The notes below the pieces were generated by a model. That model made no database searches. It saw only the letters and a program-made list of their open reading frames with translations, and was not told the origin of the DNA. A DNA stretch of 64,000 nucleotides, from assembly GCA_964356315.1 (NCBI GenBank), contig CAYHHA010000001.1:61899-125898 (forward strand), written 5' to 3'. Made by a program: the position numbers and the translations under genes. The DNA comes from CAYGFH01 sp964356315 (GTDB lineage Bacteria; Patescibacteriota; Microgenomatia; UBA10105; UBA927). Shown here piece by piece: positions 34,229 to 42,032 of this stretch (within the stretch, counting starts at the first letter, position 1; every line of letters begins with the position of its first letter).

Positions 34229-35274
34229 AATCGGTCGGCATTACCTCATATGGGACCTATATCCCAACTTACCGGGTGAAGCTGGATGATATCGCGCGCG
34301 CGTGGGACAAAAATGGCGTTGAAATTCAAGGGTCGCTGGGTATAGCGGAAAAATCCGTTCCCGGCGTTGACGAAGATGCCGTAACCATTGCTCTTGAAGC
34401 CGGGGTAAACAGTCTTTACGGCCACAATGGAAAACCGACTGATATCGGTGTATTGTTTGTTGGAAGTGAGAGCCACCCTTATGCCGTCAACCCTACTTCA
34501 ACGATTGTTGGAGAATTATTAAGCATAGGAACATCGTACCTCGCGGCTGACTTACAATTTGCGTGCAAAGCGGCGACAGCAGGAATGCAGGCTATTGCGG
34601 GACTTGTCGCTTCTGGGCATGTTTCCTATGGCATGGTGATAGGCGCGGACACAGCGCAAAGCAAACCACACGACGCCCTCGAATACACCTCTGCGGCAGC
34701 AGGGGTTTCTTGCATTTTGGGATCAAAAGGGTGCATTGCAAATCTATTGGCATATACGTCGTATTCATCTGATACCCCAGATTTTTGGAGGCGCGATGGA
34801 TTAAAATACCCTTCTCATTCAGGGCGATTTACGGGAGAGCCTGCGTATTTCGCCCATGTCCTTGGCGCATCAAAACAACTTCTCGAGCAAGCGAAATTAA
34901 CACCAAAAGAATTTACGTACTGCGTATTTCATATGCCAAATGGAAAATTCCCACGGGATGTGGCAAGACGGTTAGGGTTTTCAAAAGAACAACTTGCCCC
35001 TTCTCTCACCGTGGATGACATAGGAAACCCATATTCAGCTTCTGCCCTGTTGGGTCTTGCGGCGGTTCTTGATATAGCGCAACCAGGGGATAAAATTTTT
35101 ATGGCTTCTTATGGGTCAGGAGCGGGGAGCGATGCCTTTGTTTGGGAGGTAACACCAGATATGGTAGCGTATAGAGAGGCGACCTCTGCAGTAAAAAAAA
35201 CAGTGAAACAACAAATAGAGCAAAAAGTGTATATCGATTATGTAGGATATTTAAAAAAGACACATAAGATTTAA
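34225..35274 (+). CDS. hydroxymethylglutaryl-CoA synthase, archaeal type
   Basis: 349 residues from ATG 34225, preceded by AGGGGAG. An in-frame GTG at 34219 is less likely. VGITSYGTYIPTYRV is the thiolase-fold start; ADLQFACKAATAGMQ holds the nucleophilic Cys near residue 112; FHMPNGKFPRDVARRLGF holds the catalytic His; NPYSASALLGLAAVLD precedes the C-terminal core. The length and these motifs match archaeal HMGCS rather than the longer bacterial MvaS. It condenses acetoacetyl-CoA with acetyl-CoA. Its neighbours are the thiolase and DUF35 genes, its partners in the archaeal complex. Confidence 0.92.
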   Translation: MKSVGITSYGTYIPTYRVKLDDIARAWDKNGVEIQGSLGIAEKSVPGVDEDAVTIALEAGVNSLYGHNGKPTDIGVLFVGSESHPYAVNPTSTIVGELLSIGTSYLAADLQFACKAATAGMQAIAGLVASGHVSYGMVIGADTAQSKPHDALEYTSAAAGVSCILGSKGCIANLLAYTSYSSDTPDFWRRDGLKYPSHSGRFTGEPAYFAHVLGASKQLLEQAKLTPKEFTYCVFHMPNGKFPRDVARRLGFSKEQLAPSLTVDDIGNPYSASALLGLAAVLDIAQPGDKIFMASYGSGAGSDAFVWEVTPDMVAYREATSAVKKTVKQQIEQKVYIDYVGYLKKTHKI

Positions 35275-35280
35275 ATGTTA

Positions 35281-35366
35281 TTGGTTCAGAGTTCATGGTT
35301 CATGGCAAAAAAAACATGTTGACCACCGGCTATGAACCATTAACCACCAACCATGAACCATTAAAT
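35281..35366. repeat. heptamer-derived repeats before the thiolase gene
   Basis: The spacer carries GTTCATGGTTCATGG on one side and ATGAACCATTAACCACC-type units on the other, so the two halves form an imperfect inverted repeat. Both derive from the ATGAACC/GGTTCAT heptamer. The frame of the thiolase is open through it (from 35295), but those residues are repeat-encoded. Confidence 0.85.
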
Positions 35367-36536
35367 ATGAATATCTATATAACAGGCGTATCGACAACAA
35401 AATTTGGAGAATTATGGGGGGTGTCCCCAAGGGTTTTGGCACGCGAGAGTGTGACCGGTGCACTTTCGGACGCGGGGCTTGAGCCACGCGATGTGGACGC
35501 ATTGTTTGTAGGGAATATGCTCTCTGGCATGCTTGGGGGACAAGAGCATTTGGGGGCATTTTTTGCAGAGGAATTAGGCCTTTCTATCCCCGCATTTAAA
35601 ATAGAAGGCGCATGCGCTTCTGGCGGGCTTGCCGCACACAACGCCGTTAACAGTGTCCTATCAGGACAATACAAAACAGTCGTTGTCTTAGGTGTAGAAA
35701 AAATGACCGACCATAAGCCAGAAGATGTCGCAACAGCACTAATGGGCGCAGGAAGCGAAGCCGAACGATTGTCCGGCATAACATTCCCAGGATTGTATGC
35801 AATGCTCGCTGGAGCGCACATGAGAGCGTTTGGGACTACTAGGGCGCAAATGGCGTCGGTTGCCGTGAAAAATCATTTTCACGCATTGGCAAATCCTAAT
35901 GCGCAGTTTCATAGCGCAATTACTGTGGAGCAGGTTCTTCGAAGCTCTTGTATTGCAGACCCATTAACACTTTTGGATTGTTCGCCAATATCTGATGGAG
36001 CGTCGGCGGTTGTTATATCCAGTAGTAAGGGGAATGGAAAAAGTAGTAAGGATTCTATTGAAATTCTTGCAAGTGTTGCGGCCACTGATACGCTGTCTCT
36101 GGCTCAGAGAGAAAGTCTTGTTGAGCTTAAGGCTACTCGAGTGGCAAGCAAAAAAGCATATGAAATTGCCGGAATTACTCCACCTGAAATCGATATCGCT
36201 GAAGTGCATGATTGTTTTACTATTGCAGAAATTCTCGCGATGGAAGATTTGGGGTTATACGAAAAAGGGATGGCCTCGGTATCGATTGAGAACGGCGAAA
36301 CAACACTTGGATCATCAAAACGTGTCGTAGTAAATACATCAGGAGGTCTAAAAGGATGCGGGCATCCGGTTGGTGCCACAGGGGTAAAGCAACTCGTGGA
36401 GATCGTCGAACAGCTACGTGGCTCTTGTGGAAAGAGACAAGTGGATGGTGCTCGTGTTGGGCTCACTCATAATGTGGGAGGAAGCGGGGCGACGGCAGTG
36501 GTGCACATACTTATGAATAATTCAATAAACAAATAA
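35367..36536 (+). CDS. acetyl-CoA acetyltransferase (archaeal/SCP2-type thiolase)
   Basis: 389 residues from ATG 35367 (MNIYITGVSTTKFGELWG), the usual thiolase start; the longer reading from 35295 only adds repeat-derived residues. IEGACASGGLAAHNAV contains the nucleophilic Cys, VHDCFTIAEILAMEDLG is a conserved SCP2-thiolase segment, and GGLKGCGHPVGATG holds the catalytic His. It makes acetoacetyl-CoA from two acetyl-CoA. In archaea this enzyme forms a channelled complex with HMGCS and DUF35; the same three genes are adjacent here. Confidence 0.93.
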   Translation: MNIYITGVSTTKFGELWGVSPRVLARESVTGALSDAGLEPRDVDALFVGNMLSGMLGGQEHLGAFFAEELGLSIPAFKIEGACASGGLAAHNAVNSVLSGQYKTVVVLGVEKMTDHKPEDVATALMGAGSEAERLSGITFPGLYAMLAGAHMRAFGTTRAQMASVAVKNHFHALANPNAQFHSAITVEQVLRSSCIADPLTLLDCSPISDGASAVVISSSKGNGKSSKDSIEILASVAATDTLSLAQRESLVELKATRVASKKAYEIAGITPPEIDIAEVHDCFTIAEILAMEDLGLYEKGMASVSIENGETTLGSSKRVVVNTSGGLKGCGHPVGATGVKQLVEIVEQLRGSCGKRQVDGARVGLTHNVGGSGATAVVHILMNNSINK

Positions 36537-36597
36537 TCCAATAATCCAATGATAAATATATTAGAATATTAGTTTATTGGAATATTGGAGTATTATT

Positions 36598-36897
36598 ATG
36601 ATCAGTCCAGTAAAAGTGTGGAGAAACCAAAAATATGTTGCTAGAATGATCGGGAAAACCGGGGTTATTGTCGCGGTGACTATTATTCGGGTTCCTCCCG
36701 CAAATTTTGGGCATCAAGCGCCGTATGCTGTCGCTATCGTTTCTTTGGATGGTGGAGAATCCGTTTGCTCTCAGGTGGTTGATTGTTCTCTTTCGGATGT
36801 ATGTGTTGGAAAGAGGGTGGTGACGGTTGTGCGCAAAACCATCCAATCTGAAGTAGATGATGTTATCCCATACGGCATTAAAGTAAAGCTCGCGTAG
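36598..36897 (+). CDS. DUF35 OB-fold protein lacking the zinc ribbon
   Basis: 99 residues from ATG 36598. The OB-fold half is intact: GKTGVIVAVTIIRVPPANF, GHQAPYAVAIVSLDGGE, SQVVDCSLSDVCVGKRVV and IPYGIKVKL all align with archaeal DUF35 proteins. Those normally carry an N-terminal rubredoxin-like zinc ribbon (two CxxC pairs) after a WR-helix. Here VKVWRNQKYVARMIGKTG passes straight from helix to OB-fold with no CxxC. DUF35 bridges thiolase and HMG-CoA synthase in archaea, and its position just after the thiolase supports that job. Confidence 0.85.
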   Translation: MISPVKVWRNQKYVARMIGKTGVIVAVTIIRVPPANFGHQAPYAVAIVSLDGGESVCSQVVDCSLSDVCVGKRVVTVVRKTIQSEVDDVIPYGIKVKLA

Positions 36898-36902
36898 AAG
36901 TG

Positions 36903-36958
36903 GAGCTTCGTAGCTTAGAACTTAGAACTTAGAACTAAGCAGCCTAAGCATACTAATT
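36903..36958. repeat. short heptamer repeat before mevalonate kinase
   Basis: TTAGAAC repeated three times followed by AAGCAGCCTAAGCAT-like sequence in the 60-bp spacer. The unit differs from ATGAACC, but the period is again seven. Confidence 0.75.
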
Positions 36959-37903
36959 ATGGTAACCGTTTCTGTTCCAGGAAAAATTCATTTAATGGGT
37001 GAGCATGCCGTTGTCTACGGATATCCCGCTATACTTTCTGCAATAAATCTGCGTCTGCGGGTTTCGATATCCGAAGACTTAGAGGGGGAGGGAGTACGAG
37101 TACTTTCCCATGACCTTACCTCTCACGCGCAGTATGCCGCTGACTTTATGCTCAAATCTCTGCATATTGCGTCACCGGTTCCCTCAAAGATATCTATCGA
37201 ATCAGATATTCCGTCTGGGTATCATTTGGGATCTTCCGCCGCGATGGCAGTTGGTGTTACTGGAGCGATGATGTATTTTTATAAAAAAATTTGGAATCCA
37301 ATAAAAATAAATGAACTTGCCTATGAGATCGAAAAACAGCAACATGGAAATCCTTCTGGGGGAGACAATACCACCGTTACCATGGGGGGATTTATTTGGT
37401 ATCGCAAGGAACTTGAGTTTCTCAAAAGTATTTGGCAATTACCGTTTAAACCACATGCATCACTGCGACATTTTTTTCTCATAAACACAGGGAAACCCAA
37501 AGAATCCACCAAGGTGATGGTCGAACATGTCAGCGCTCTTGTATCCAAAGACCCATCCACATACGAGCATATTTTTCACGAAAATGAAATCCAGGTGAGA
37601 CGAATGACTGCAGCGCTAAAAAACGGGAGCAAGGATGAGGTGATCCACGCAATGCAAAAAGGAGAGTGCACACTAGAGCAGATGGGGGTAGTGAGCGAAT
37701 TCGTGCGTCCTAGTATTCGGGAGATCGAAAAGAATGGGGGAGCCGTGAAAATATTAGGCGGGGGAGGGGTAAAAAAACAGGTTGGATTCATGTTGTGCTA
37801 TCACGAAGATCCGCAACTCGTCGAAGCGCTTATTAGACCATATAATTTTTCGCTCCAGAAGATTTCTCTTGGAGAAGAAGGGGTACGGCTAGATGAAAAA
37901 TAA
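36959..37903 (+). CDS. mvk: mevalonate kinase
   Basis: 314 residues, GHMP kinase family. VPGKIHLMGEHAVVYGYPA is motif 1, IPSGYHLGSSAAMAVG is the ATP-binding PxxxGLGSSAA motif (Tyr-His replaces the usual residues before LGSS), and the C-terminal VKILGGGGVKKQVGFML is motif 3. KQQHGNPSGGDNTTVTMGG holds the catalytic Asp and is diagnostic for mevalonate kinase. It phosphorylates mevalonate at C5. It overlaps the next kinase gene by 11 bp. Confidence 0.92.
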   Translation: MVTVSVPGKIHLMGEHAVVYGYPAILSAINLRLRVSISEDLEGEGVRVLSHDLTSHAQYAADFMLKSLHIASPVPSKISIESDIPSGYHLGSSAAMAVGVTGAMMYFYKKIWNPIKINELAYEIEKQQHGNPSGGDNTTVTMGGFIWYRKELEFLKSIWQLPFKPHASLRHFFLINTGKPKESTKVMVEHVSALVSKDPSTYEHIFHENEIQVRRMTAALKNGSKDEVIHAMQKGECTLEQMGVVSEFVRPSIREIEKNGGAVKILGGGGVKKQVGFMLCYHEDPQLVEALIRPYNFSLQKISLGEEGVRLDEK

Positions 37904-39377
37904 TCAATCTATCACCGCGAGTGCTCCTGGAAAATTATTGTTACTGGGGGATCACGCGATTGTCTACGGACAGCCCTGTATTGTCACTGCAGTCAATCAG
38001 CGGATGTTCGTGACGGTGTCCCAAACAAATGACGATCTATTGACCATTAACGCTCCTGATGTAGAAATTTCCGGATATCAAAAAGACATGCATGCGCTTA
38101 CCCAAGGGGATCTGCCGAAAGGGGTCAGATTTATTGAGCATGCCACCTATAATTATTTCAAAGCGTACCCGCATGAGGGTGGCGTTTCGATATCCACTGC
38201 ATCAGAATTTTCCAGCACGTTTGGTTTCGGTTCATCATCTGCGACAGTCGTCGCTGTTATAGTCTCGCTGTCTCAATTGTTTGAACAACATCTTGATAAC
38301 CGGGCGGTATTTGACCTTGCGTATAAAACGGTTTTAGATGTGCAGGGAGTTGGGAGTGGTTTTGATGTGGCCTCTGCAATCTGGGGAGGGACAATCTTTT
38401 ATTCAAACAAAGGAGAGCATATCGAGCCATTATCTATTGGAACGATTCCCTTGGTCGTCGGGTATAGTGGCACAAAAGCAGACACGACGACCATGGTCCA
38501 AAGTGTTGCCGAAAAGTATAAAGCGAATACCGAGAAAATGGACCGGATCTTTCTAGCAATCGGACAATTTGTAAACGATGCGAAAGAAAAATTACTTGAG
38601 GGCGATTGGGAGAGGGTGGGGAAGCTGATGGAGTTTAATCAGGAATACCTTCGGGACATTGGGGTTAGTACTGAAAAACTTGAAGGGATGATCCACGCAG
38701 CAAAACAAGCGGGAGCATACGGCGCAAAATTATCCGGAGCTGGAGGTGGGGATTGCATGATCGCCCTGGTCCCAGAGAGTCGTGCGCAGTCTATTTCAGA
38801 AGCTATGACAGCTGCTGGGGGACTGGTTTTGCCTGTTATCTGTGGGGCTCAAGGCGTTCGTGTTGAAACAACAGATAACCAAGATGAGCAGCTAATAGTG
38901 ATAAATGATCAGGATGAGATTATTGACTATCGATCTCGAAGTGATTGTCATTCTGATCCATCGCTTCTTCATAGAACAGTTGGCGCGGTAATACTAAATG
39001 ATTCTGGAGAAATTCTTCTGCAAAAGCGAAGTAAAACAAAAGATATGGATCCGGGGTTTTGGGGAATATCTGCAGCAGGTCATGTATCTCGTGGGCAAAC
39101 AGATGAAGAAGCGGTCAAAAGGGAAGTGAAAGAGGAGCTCGGCGTCGTAGTGGATTTTGTTTTTGTCGGCAATATGATGGTTCGAAACGAGAAAGAGTCA
39201 GAAAGGGCCGCGATATTTAAAGGGTTACATAATGGACCATTTGAAATAAATCCCCAGGAAGTTGATGAAATAGTTTTTTTGAATCCTAAAAAAATTCAGG
39301 CCCATATCGCGTCCAAAGCAATGGTGTTTACCAAAGCGGCGATCCAGGCGTTAACACTCACAGGAGCGCTTTCATGA
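37893..39377 (+). CDS. phosphomevalonate kinase-Nudix (IPP isomerase-like) fusion
   Basis: 494 residues, two domains. Residues 1-325 are a GHMP kinase: SAPGKLLLLGDHAIVYG, TFGFGSSSATVVAV, VQGVGSGFDVASAIWGG (phosphomevalonate-kinase-type motif) and YGAKLSGAGGGDCMIAL. Residues 330-494 are a Nudix domain of the type I IPP-isomerase/YfcD type (LLHRTVGAVILNDSGEILLQKRS, PGFWGISAAGHV, then REVKEELGV). The expected first Glu of the Nudix box is Gln, and the catalytic Cys of type I isomerases (SVCGHP) is Ala here (SAAGHV). The kinase makes mevalonate diphosphate; the Nudix activity is uncertain. No separate idi gene is seen in the operon. Confidence 0.87.
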   Translation: MKNNQSITASAPGKLLLLGDHAIVYGQPCIVTAVNQRMFVTVSQTNDDLLTINAPDVEISGYQKDMHALTQGDLPKGVRFIEHATYNYFKAYPHEGGVSISTASEFSSTFGFGSSSATVVAVIVSLSQLFEQHLDNRAVFDLAYKTVLDVQGVGSGFDVASAIWGGTIFYSNKGEHIEPLSIGTIPLVVGYSGTKADTTTMVQSVAEKYKANTEKMDRIFLAIGQFVNDAKEKLLEGDWERVGKLMEFNQEYLRDIGVSTEKLEGMIHAAKQAGAYGAKLSGAGGGDCMIALVPESRAQSISEAMTAAGGLVLPVICGAQGVRVETTDNQDEQLIVINDQDEIIDYRSRSDCHSDPSLLHRTVGAVILNDSGEILLQKRSKTKDMDPGFWGISAAGHVSRGQTDEEAVKREVKEELGVVVDFVFVGNMMVRNEKESERAAIFKGLHNGPFEINPQEVDEIVFLNPKKIQAHIASKAMVFTKAAIQALTLTGALS

Positions 39378-40357
39378 AAATCACCGCGCAGGCCCCAGCA
39401 AATATTGCATTTTTAAAATACTGGGGGAAAACTGATGATGCACTCCGGATCCCTGCAAACTCGTCGTTCTCGATGAATCTTTCTGAGGCAATTACCACAA
39501 CTACCGTAGAGTTTTCAGACGCACTGTCTCGGGATGTTGTTGAGTTTGAGGGGGATTCCCTTTCAGAACATGAAATAAGCCGTATTGTTCATTTCCTTGA
39601 CCTAGTTCGCGACAGAGCGGGGGTCCGCCTGTTTGCGCGAGTACGAACGAAAAATTCTTTCCCGAAAGGAGCAGGGGTTGCATCTTCTGCATCAGGATTT
39701 GCTGCGCTTGCTGTGGCATCAGTCAACGCAATCGGACTTTCTCTCTCGGAAAAGGAATTATCTATTCTTGCTCGGCTTGGATCTGGTTCCGCATGCAGAA
39801 GCATCCCTGATGGGTTTGTTAGGTGGGAAAAAGGTCAGGGGACGAGCGACACCTCCTTTGCTCACTCTGTTGCGCCAGCTGATTTTTGGGATATACGCGA
39901 TATCCTTTGCATTGTGGATCCTGCGATGAAAAAGGTGTCCACAACAGATGGGCATACATTTGCTTCAACAAGCCCATTATGGAACAAGAGAATGGAGCAG
40001 TTGCCGTCTGTTGACGTAGCCATGATGGATGCGTTTTGGAAAAAAGACTTCTCTATATTTGGGCAAATAGTTGAGGGTGAATGCGATAACATGCATGCGG
40101 TAATGCAGTCACAGACCCCTCCACTCTATTACTGGTCTGATGCGACTGTTAATATCATGGAAAAAGTAAAAGAGTGGCGCGCACAAGGGGTATCCGTTTA
40201 TTATACGATCGATGCGGGAGCCAACGTGCATGTGCTTTGCGAACAAAAAAACGAAGCTGTTGTTGCACAGCTAGCTGGGAATTGTGCGGGAGTTCTGCGC
40301 ATTGTAATAAACCGACCGGCAAACGGCGCGAGAGTAATTCACTCTCACTTATTTTAA
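39374..40357 (+). CDS. mvaD: diphosphomevalonate decarboxylase
   Basis: 327 residues. APANIAFLKYWGKTDDALRIPANSSFSMNL is the diagnostic N-terminus of the family, GAGVASSASGFAALAVASV is the ATP-binding loop, and YYTIDAGANVHVLC holds the catalytic Asp region. It converts mevalonate diphosphate to isopentenyl diphosphate with ATP. It overlaps the kinase-Nudix gene by ATGA. With the upstream genes it completes acetyl-CoA to IPP. Confidence 0.95.
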   Translation: MKITAQAPANIAFLKYWGKTDDALRIPANSSFSMNLSEAITTTTVEFSDALSRDVVEFEGDSLSEHEISRIVHFLDLVRDRAGVRLFARVRTKNSFPKGAGVASSASGFAALAVASVNAIGLSLSEKELSILARLGSGSACRSIPDGFVRWEKGQGTSDTSFAHSVAPADFWDIRDILCIVDPAMKKVSTTDGHTFASTSPLWNKRMEQLPSVDVAMMDAFWKKDFSIFGQIVEGECDNMHAVMQSQTPPLYYWSDATVNIMEKVKEWRAQGVSVYYTIDAGANVHVLCEQKNEAVVAQLAGNCAGVLRIVINRPANGARVIHSHLF

Positions 40358-40386
40358 CCATGAACAATGAACCATGAACCATGAAC
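40357..40386. repeat. ATGAACC-type repeat supplying the uppS start codon
   Basis: ATGAACA-ATGAACC-ATGAACC-ATGAACA lies between mvaD and uppS. The last ATG (40381) is the uppS start, so translation begins inside the array and ribosomes could also begin at earlier ATGs in other frames. Confidence 0.85.
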
Positions 40387-41091
40387 ACTAAGTCACACAC
40401 AATTCCCAAGCACATTGCCATCATTATGGATGGAAACAGGCGGTGGGCCAAAGAGCACCATCTTCCGATTCTTGAGGGTCACAGAAGAGTTGTCGATACG
40501 ATTTTGGAGCCCCTTATCGAGCATGCGTCTGACTGTGGCATATCCTATCTGACGCTCTGGGCATGGTCAACAGAAAACTGGAAACGGGACAGCACCGAGG
40601 TTCAAGGGATTATGAATCTCCTCCGGTACGGGTTTAAAACATTTGGAAATCGAATGCACAAAAAAGGCATCCGAATACGGATCATTGGTGACACGAGTCA
40701 ATTTGATGAGGATATTCAAACGCTTCTTTCATCATATGTTGAAAAAACAAAAGAGAATACGAAGATCACTGTTGTGTTTGCTCTTAATTACGGCGGGAGA
40801 GATGAAATTATTCGAGCAATACATTCTATGAGCCAAGATCCAAGATCCAAAATCCAAGATCCAAAAATATCTGAAGAATATTTTTCACAATTTTTAGACA
40901 CTGCTGGCATTCCAGATCCGGATATCATTGTGCGAACCGGAGGAGAGAAGCGACTAAGTGGGTTTTTGCTCTGGCAGAGTCAGTATAGTGAATTGTTTTT
41001 TGAAGATTGGCATATGCCGGATTTTATCGCGGAAAAATTGGATGAGATTCTGTCCGAGTTTGAGCATCGTCAGCGGAGGTTTGGGGCGTAA
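40381..41091 (+). CDS. uppS: isoprenyl transferase (undecaprenyl diphosphate synthase)
   Basis: 236 residues. HIAIIMDGNRRWAKEHHLP is the catalytic DGNxRWA motif, TLWAWSTENWKR and VVFALNYGGRDEI are conserved, and IVRTGGEKRLSGFLLWQSQYSELFF is the C-terminal substrate site. It extends farnesyl diphosphate with IPP to the C55 lipid carrier used by the wall and the glycan genes at the window start. Residues about 152-162 (QDPRSKIQDPK) are encoded by four CCAAGAT-type heptamers (40833-40860) in a loop region, an unusual in-frame repeat. Confidence 0.95.
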   Translation: MNTKSHTIPKHIAIIMDGNRRWAKEHHLPILEGHRRVVDTILEPLIEHASDCGISYLTLWAWSTENWKRDSTEVQGIMNLLRYGFKTFGNRMHKKGIRIRIIGDTSQFDEDIQTLLSSYVEKTKENTKITVVFALNYGGRDEIIRAIHSMSQDPRSKIQDPKISEEYFSQFLDTAGIPDPDIIVRTGGEKRLSGFLLWQSQYSELFFEDWHMPDFIAEKLDEILSEFEHRQRRFGA

Positions 41092-41094
41092 GGG

Positions 41095-41439
41095 TTATCC
41101 AAAAATTGCTTTGATTGCGTCAAATCCAAAGACGAACCCAAAGATTTGCACCATCCAATACGCAGAGAAGATAATGAAGAATCCCAAAATAGCATAGGTA
41201 ATTTGTTGTTTCCCTTTTTCAAGACTTTTCGCATCTCCAGCGCTGGTTAAAAATGTGAATCCTCCCAAAAGAAGCATTAAAAGAAGTCCAATGCCACCAA
41301 ACAGAAATACCAATTTCATAGCGCTAGATACAAGACCGCCGACACCCATGCCTGCAGCGCCACCTTCGAGAGGGCCATTTACAGAAGCGGAAGTGCCTAC
41401 CCACGGAAGTGTGAGGTTTTGCGCAAGTTGTTTTATCAT
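41095..41439 (-). CDS. VirB2/TrbC-like two-helix membrane protein (copy 7)
   Basis: 114 residues. Helix 1 (LVFLFGGIGLLLMLLLGGFTFL), loop TSAGDAKSLEKGKQQITYA, helix 2 (ILGFFIIFSAYWMVQIFGFVFG). It has the same two-helix/basic-loop plan as the six copies at 28983-31354, although 10 kb away. It converges on uppS and is 3 bp downstream of copy 8. Confidence 0.83.
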   Translation of the reverse strand: MIKQLAQNLTLPWVGTSASVNGPLEGGAAGMGVGGLVSSAMKLVFLFGGIGLLLMLLLGGFTFLTSAGDAKSLEKGKQQITYAILGFFIIFSAYWMVQIFGFVFGFDAIKAIFG

Positions 41440-41442
41440 AAT

Positions 41443-41907
41443 TTATTTAAATCCTGGTATTCCAATAATATTAACTCCAATAAACTGTAGGATAAATATA
41501 GAGAAAATAATCAGAAGAAGTCCTGTGATTGCAGATGTGACAAGTTCTCGACCAGCATTTAGTTGCTCTGGATTTCCGGCACTGGTCATAATCTGAAGCC
41601 CGCCAAATAAAATTAACAAGAACGCAATGCCACCCGCTATTCCCATAGCGAACCTGATTACTTTTTCCAACAAACTATTCGGATTAGATTGAATATCATC
41701 AATACAGCCAATCGCTGTCCAAACTCCTGGAGAAGTGTCATCTCCCATACAACTCTCGCAACCTGATTTTTGCTTAGGGTCTGTGATCGTGCTACAGGCC
41801 CTCGTGTTTATCTCAAAGGCCGTTTTCTCTGCTTTTACGACAAAAACATGTCCTACTAAAGCTGTGAATACTATGAAAAAAGCCGTAACAACGCCAAATA
41901 TACGCAT
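41443..41907 (-). CDS. VirB2/TrbC-like two-helix membrane protein with signal peptide and cysteine-bearing domain (copy 8)
   Basis: 154 residues. Signal peptide (FGVVTAFFIVFTALVGHVFV), an extracytoplasmic region with six cysteines (RACSTITDPKQKSGCESCMG...IGCIDD; the cysteines could form disulfides), then helix 1 (GIAGGIAFLLILFGGLQIM), loop TSAGNPEQLNAGRELVTSA and helix 2 (ITGLLLIIFSIFILQFIGVNII). The helical pair matches the paralogue family; the Cys-rich head is unique in the set, suggesting a specialised, perhaps tip or minor, subunit. Confidence 0.8.
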   Translation of the reverse strand: MRIFGVVTAFFIVFTALVGHVFVVKAEKTAFEINTRACSTITDPKQKSGCESCMGDDTSPGVWTAIGCIDDIQSNPNSLLEKVIRFAMGIAGGIAFLLILFGGLQIMTSAGNPEQLNAGRELVTSAITGLLLIIFSIFILQFIGVNIIGIPGFK

Positions 41908-41974
41908 GTCTTAAGTGTACCAAATTACCCGAGGGAAAGAAAGAATGATAGAATGGAAGAGGCCTTATATAATA

Positions 41975-42031
41975 AGGAATAATAAATAATAAATAAGGAA
42001 TAATAAAGAATAAAATAAGGAATACATACAT
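41975..42031. repeat. AATAAGG/AATAAT repeat before the SpoIID-like gene
   Basis: About 57 bp of AATAAGG, AATAATA and AATAAAG units between divergent genes. The complementary unit TTATTCC then appears inside the next coding region (42095-42134), so the two arrays form a potential long inverted repeat across the start of that gene. Confidence 0.85.
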
Positions 42032-42032
42032 C

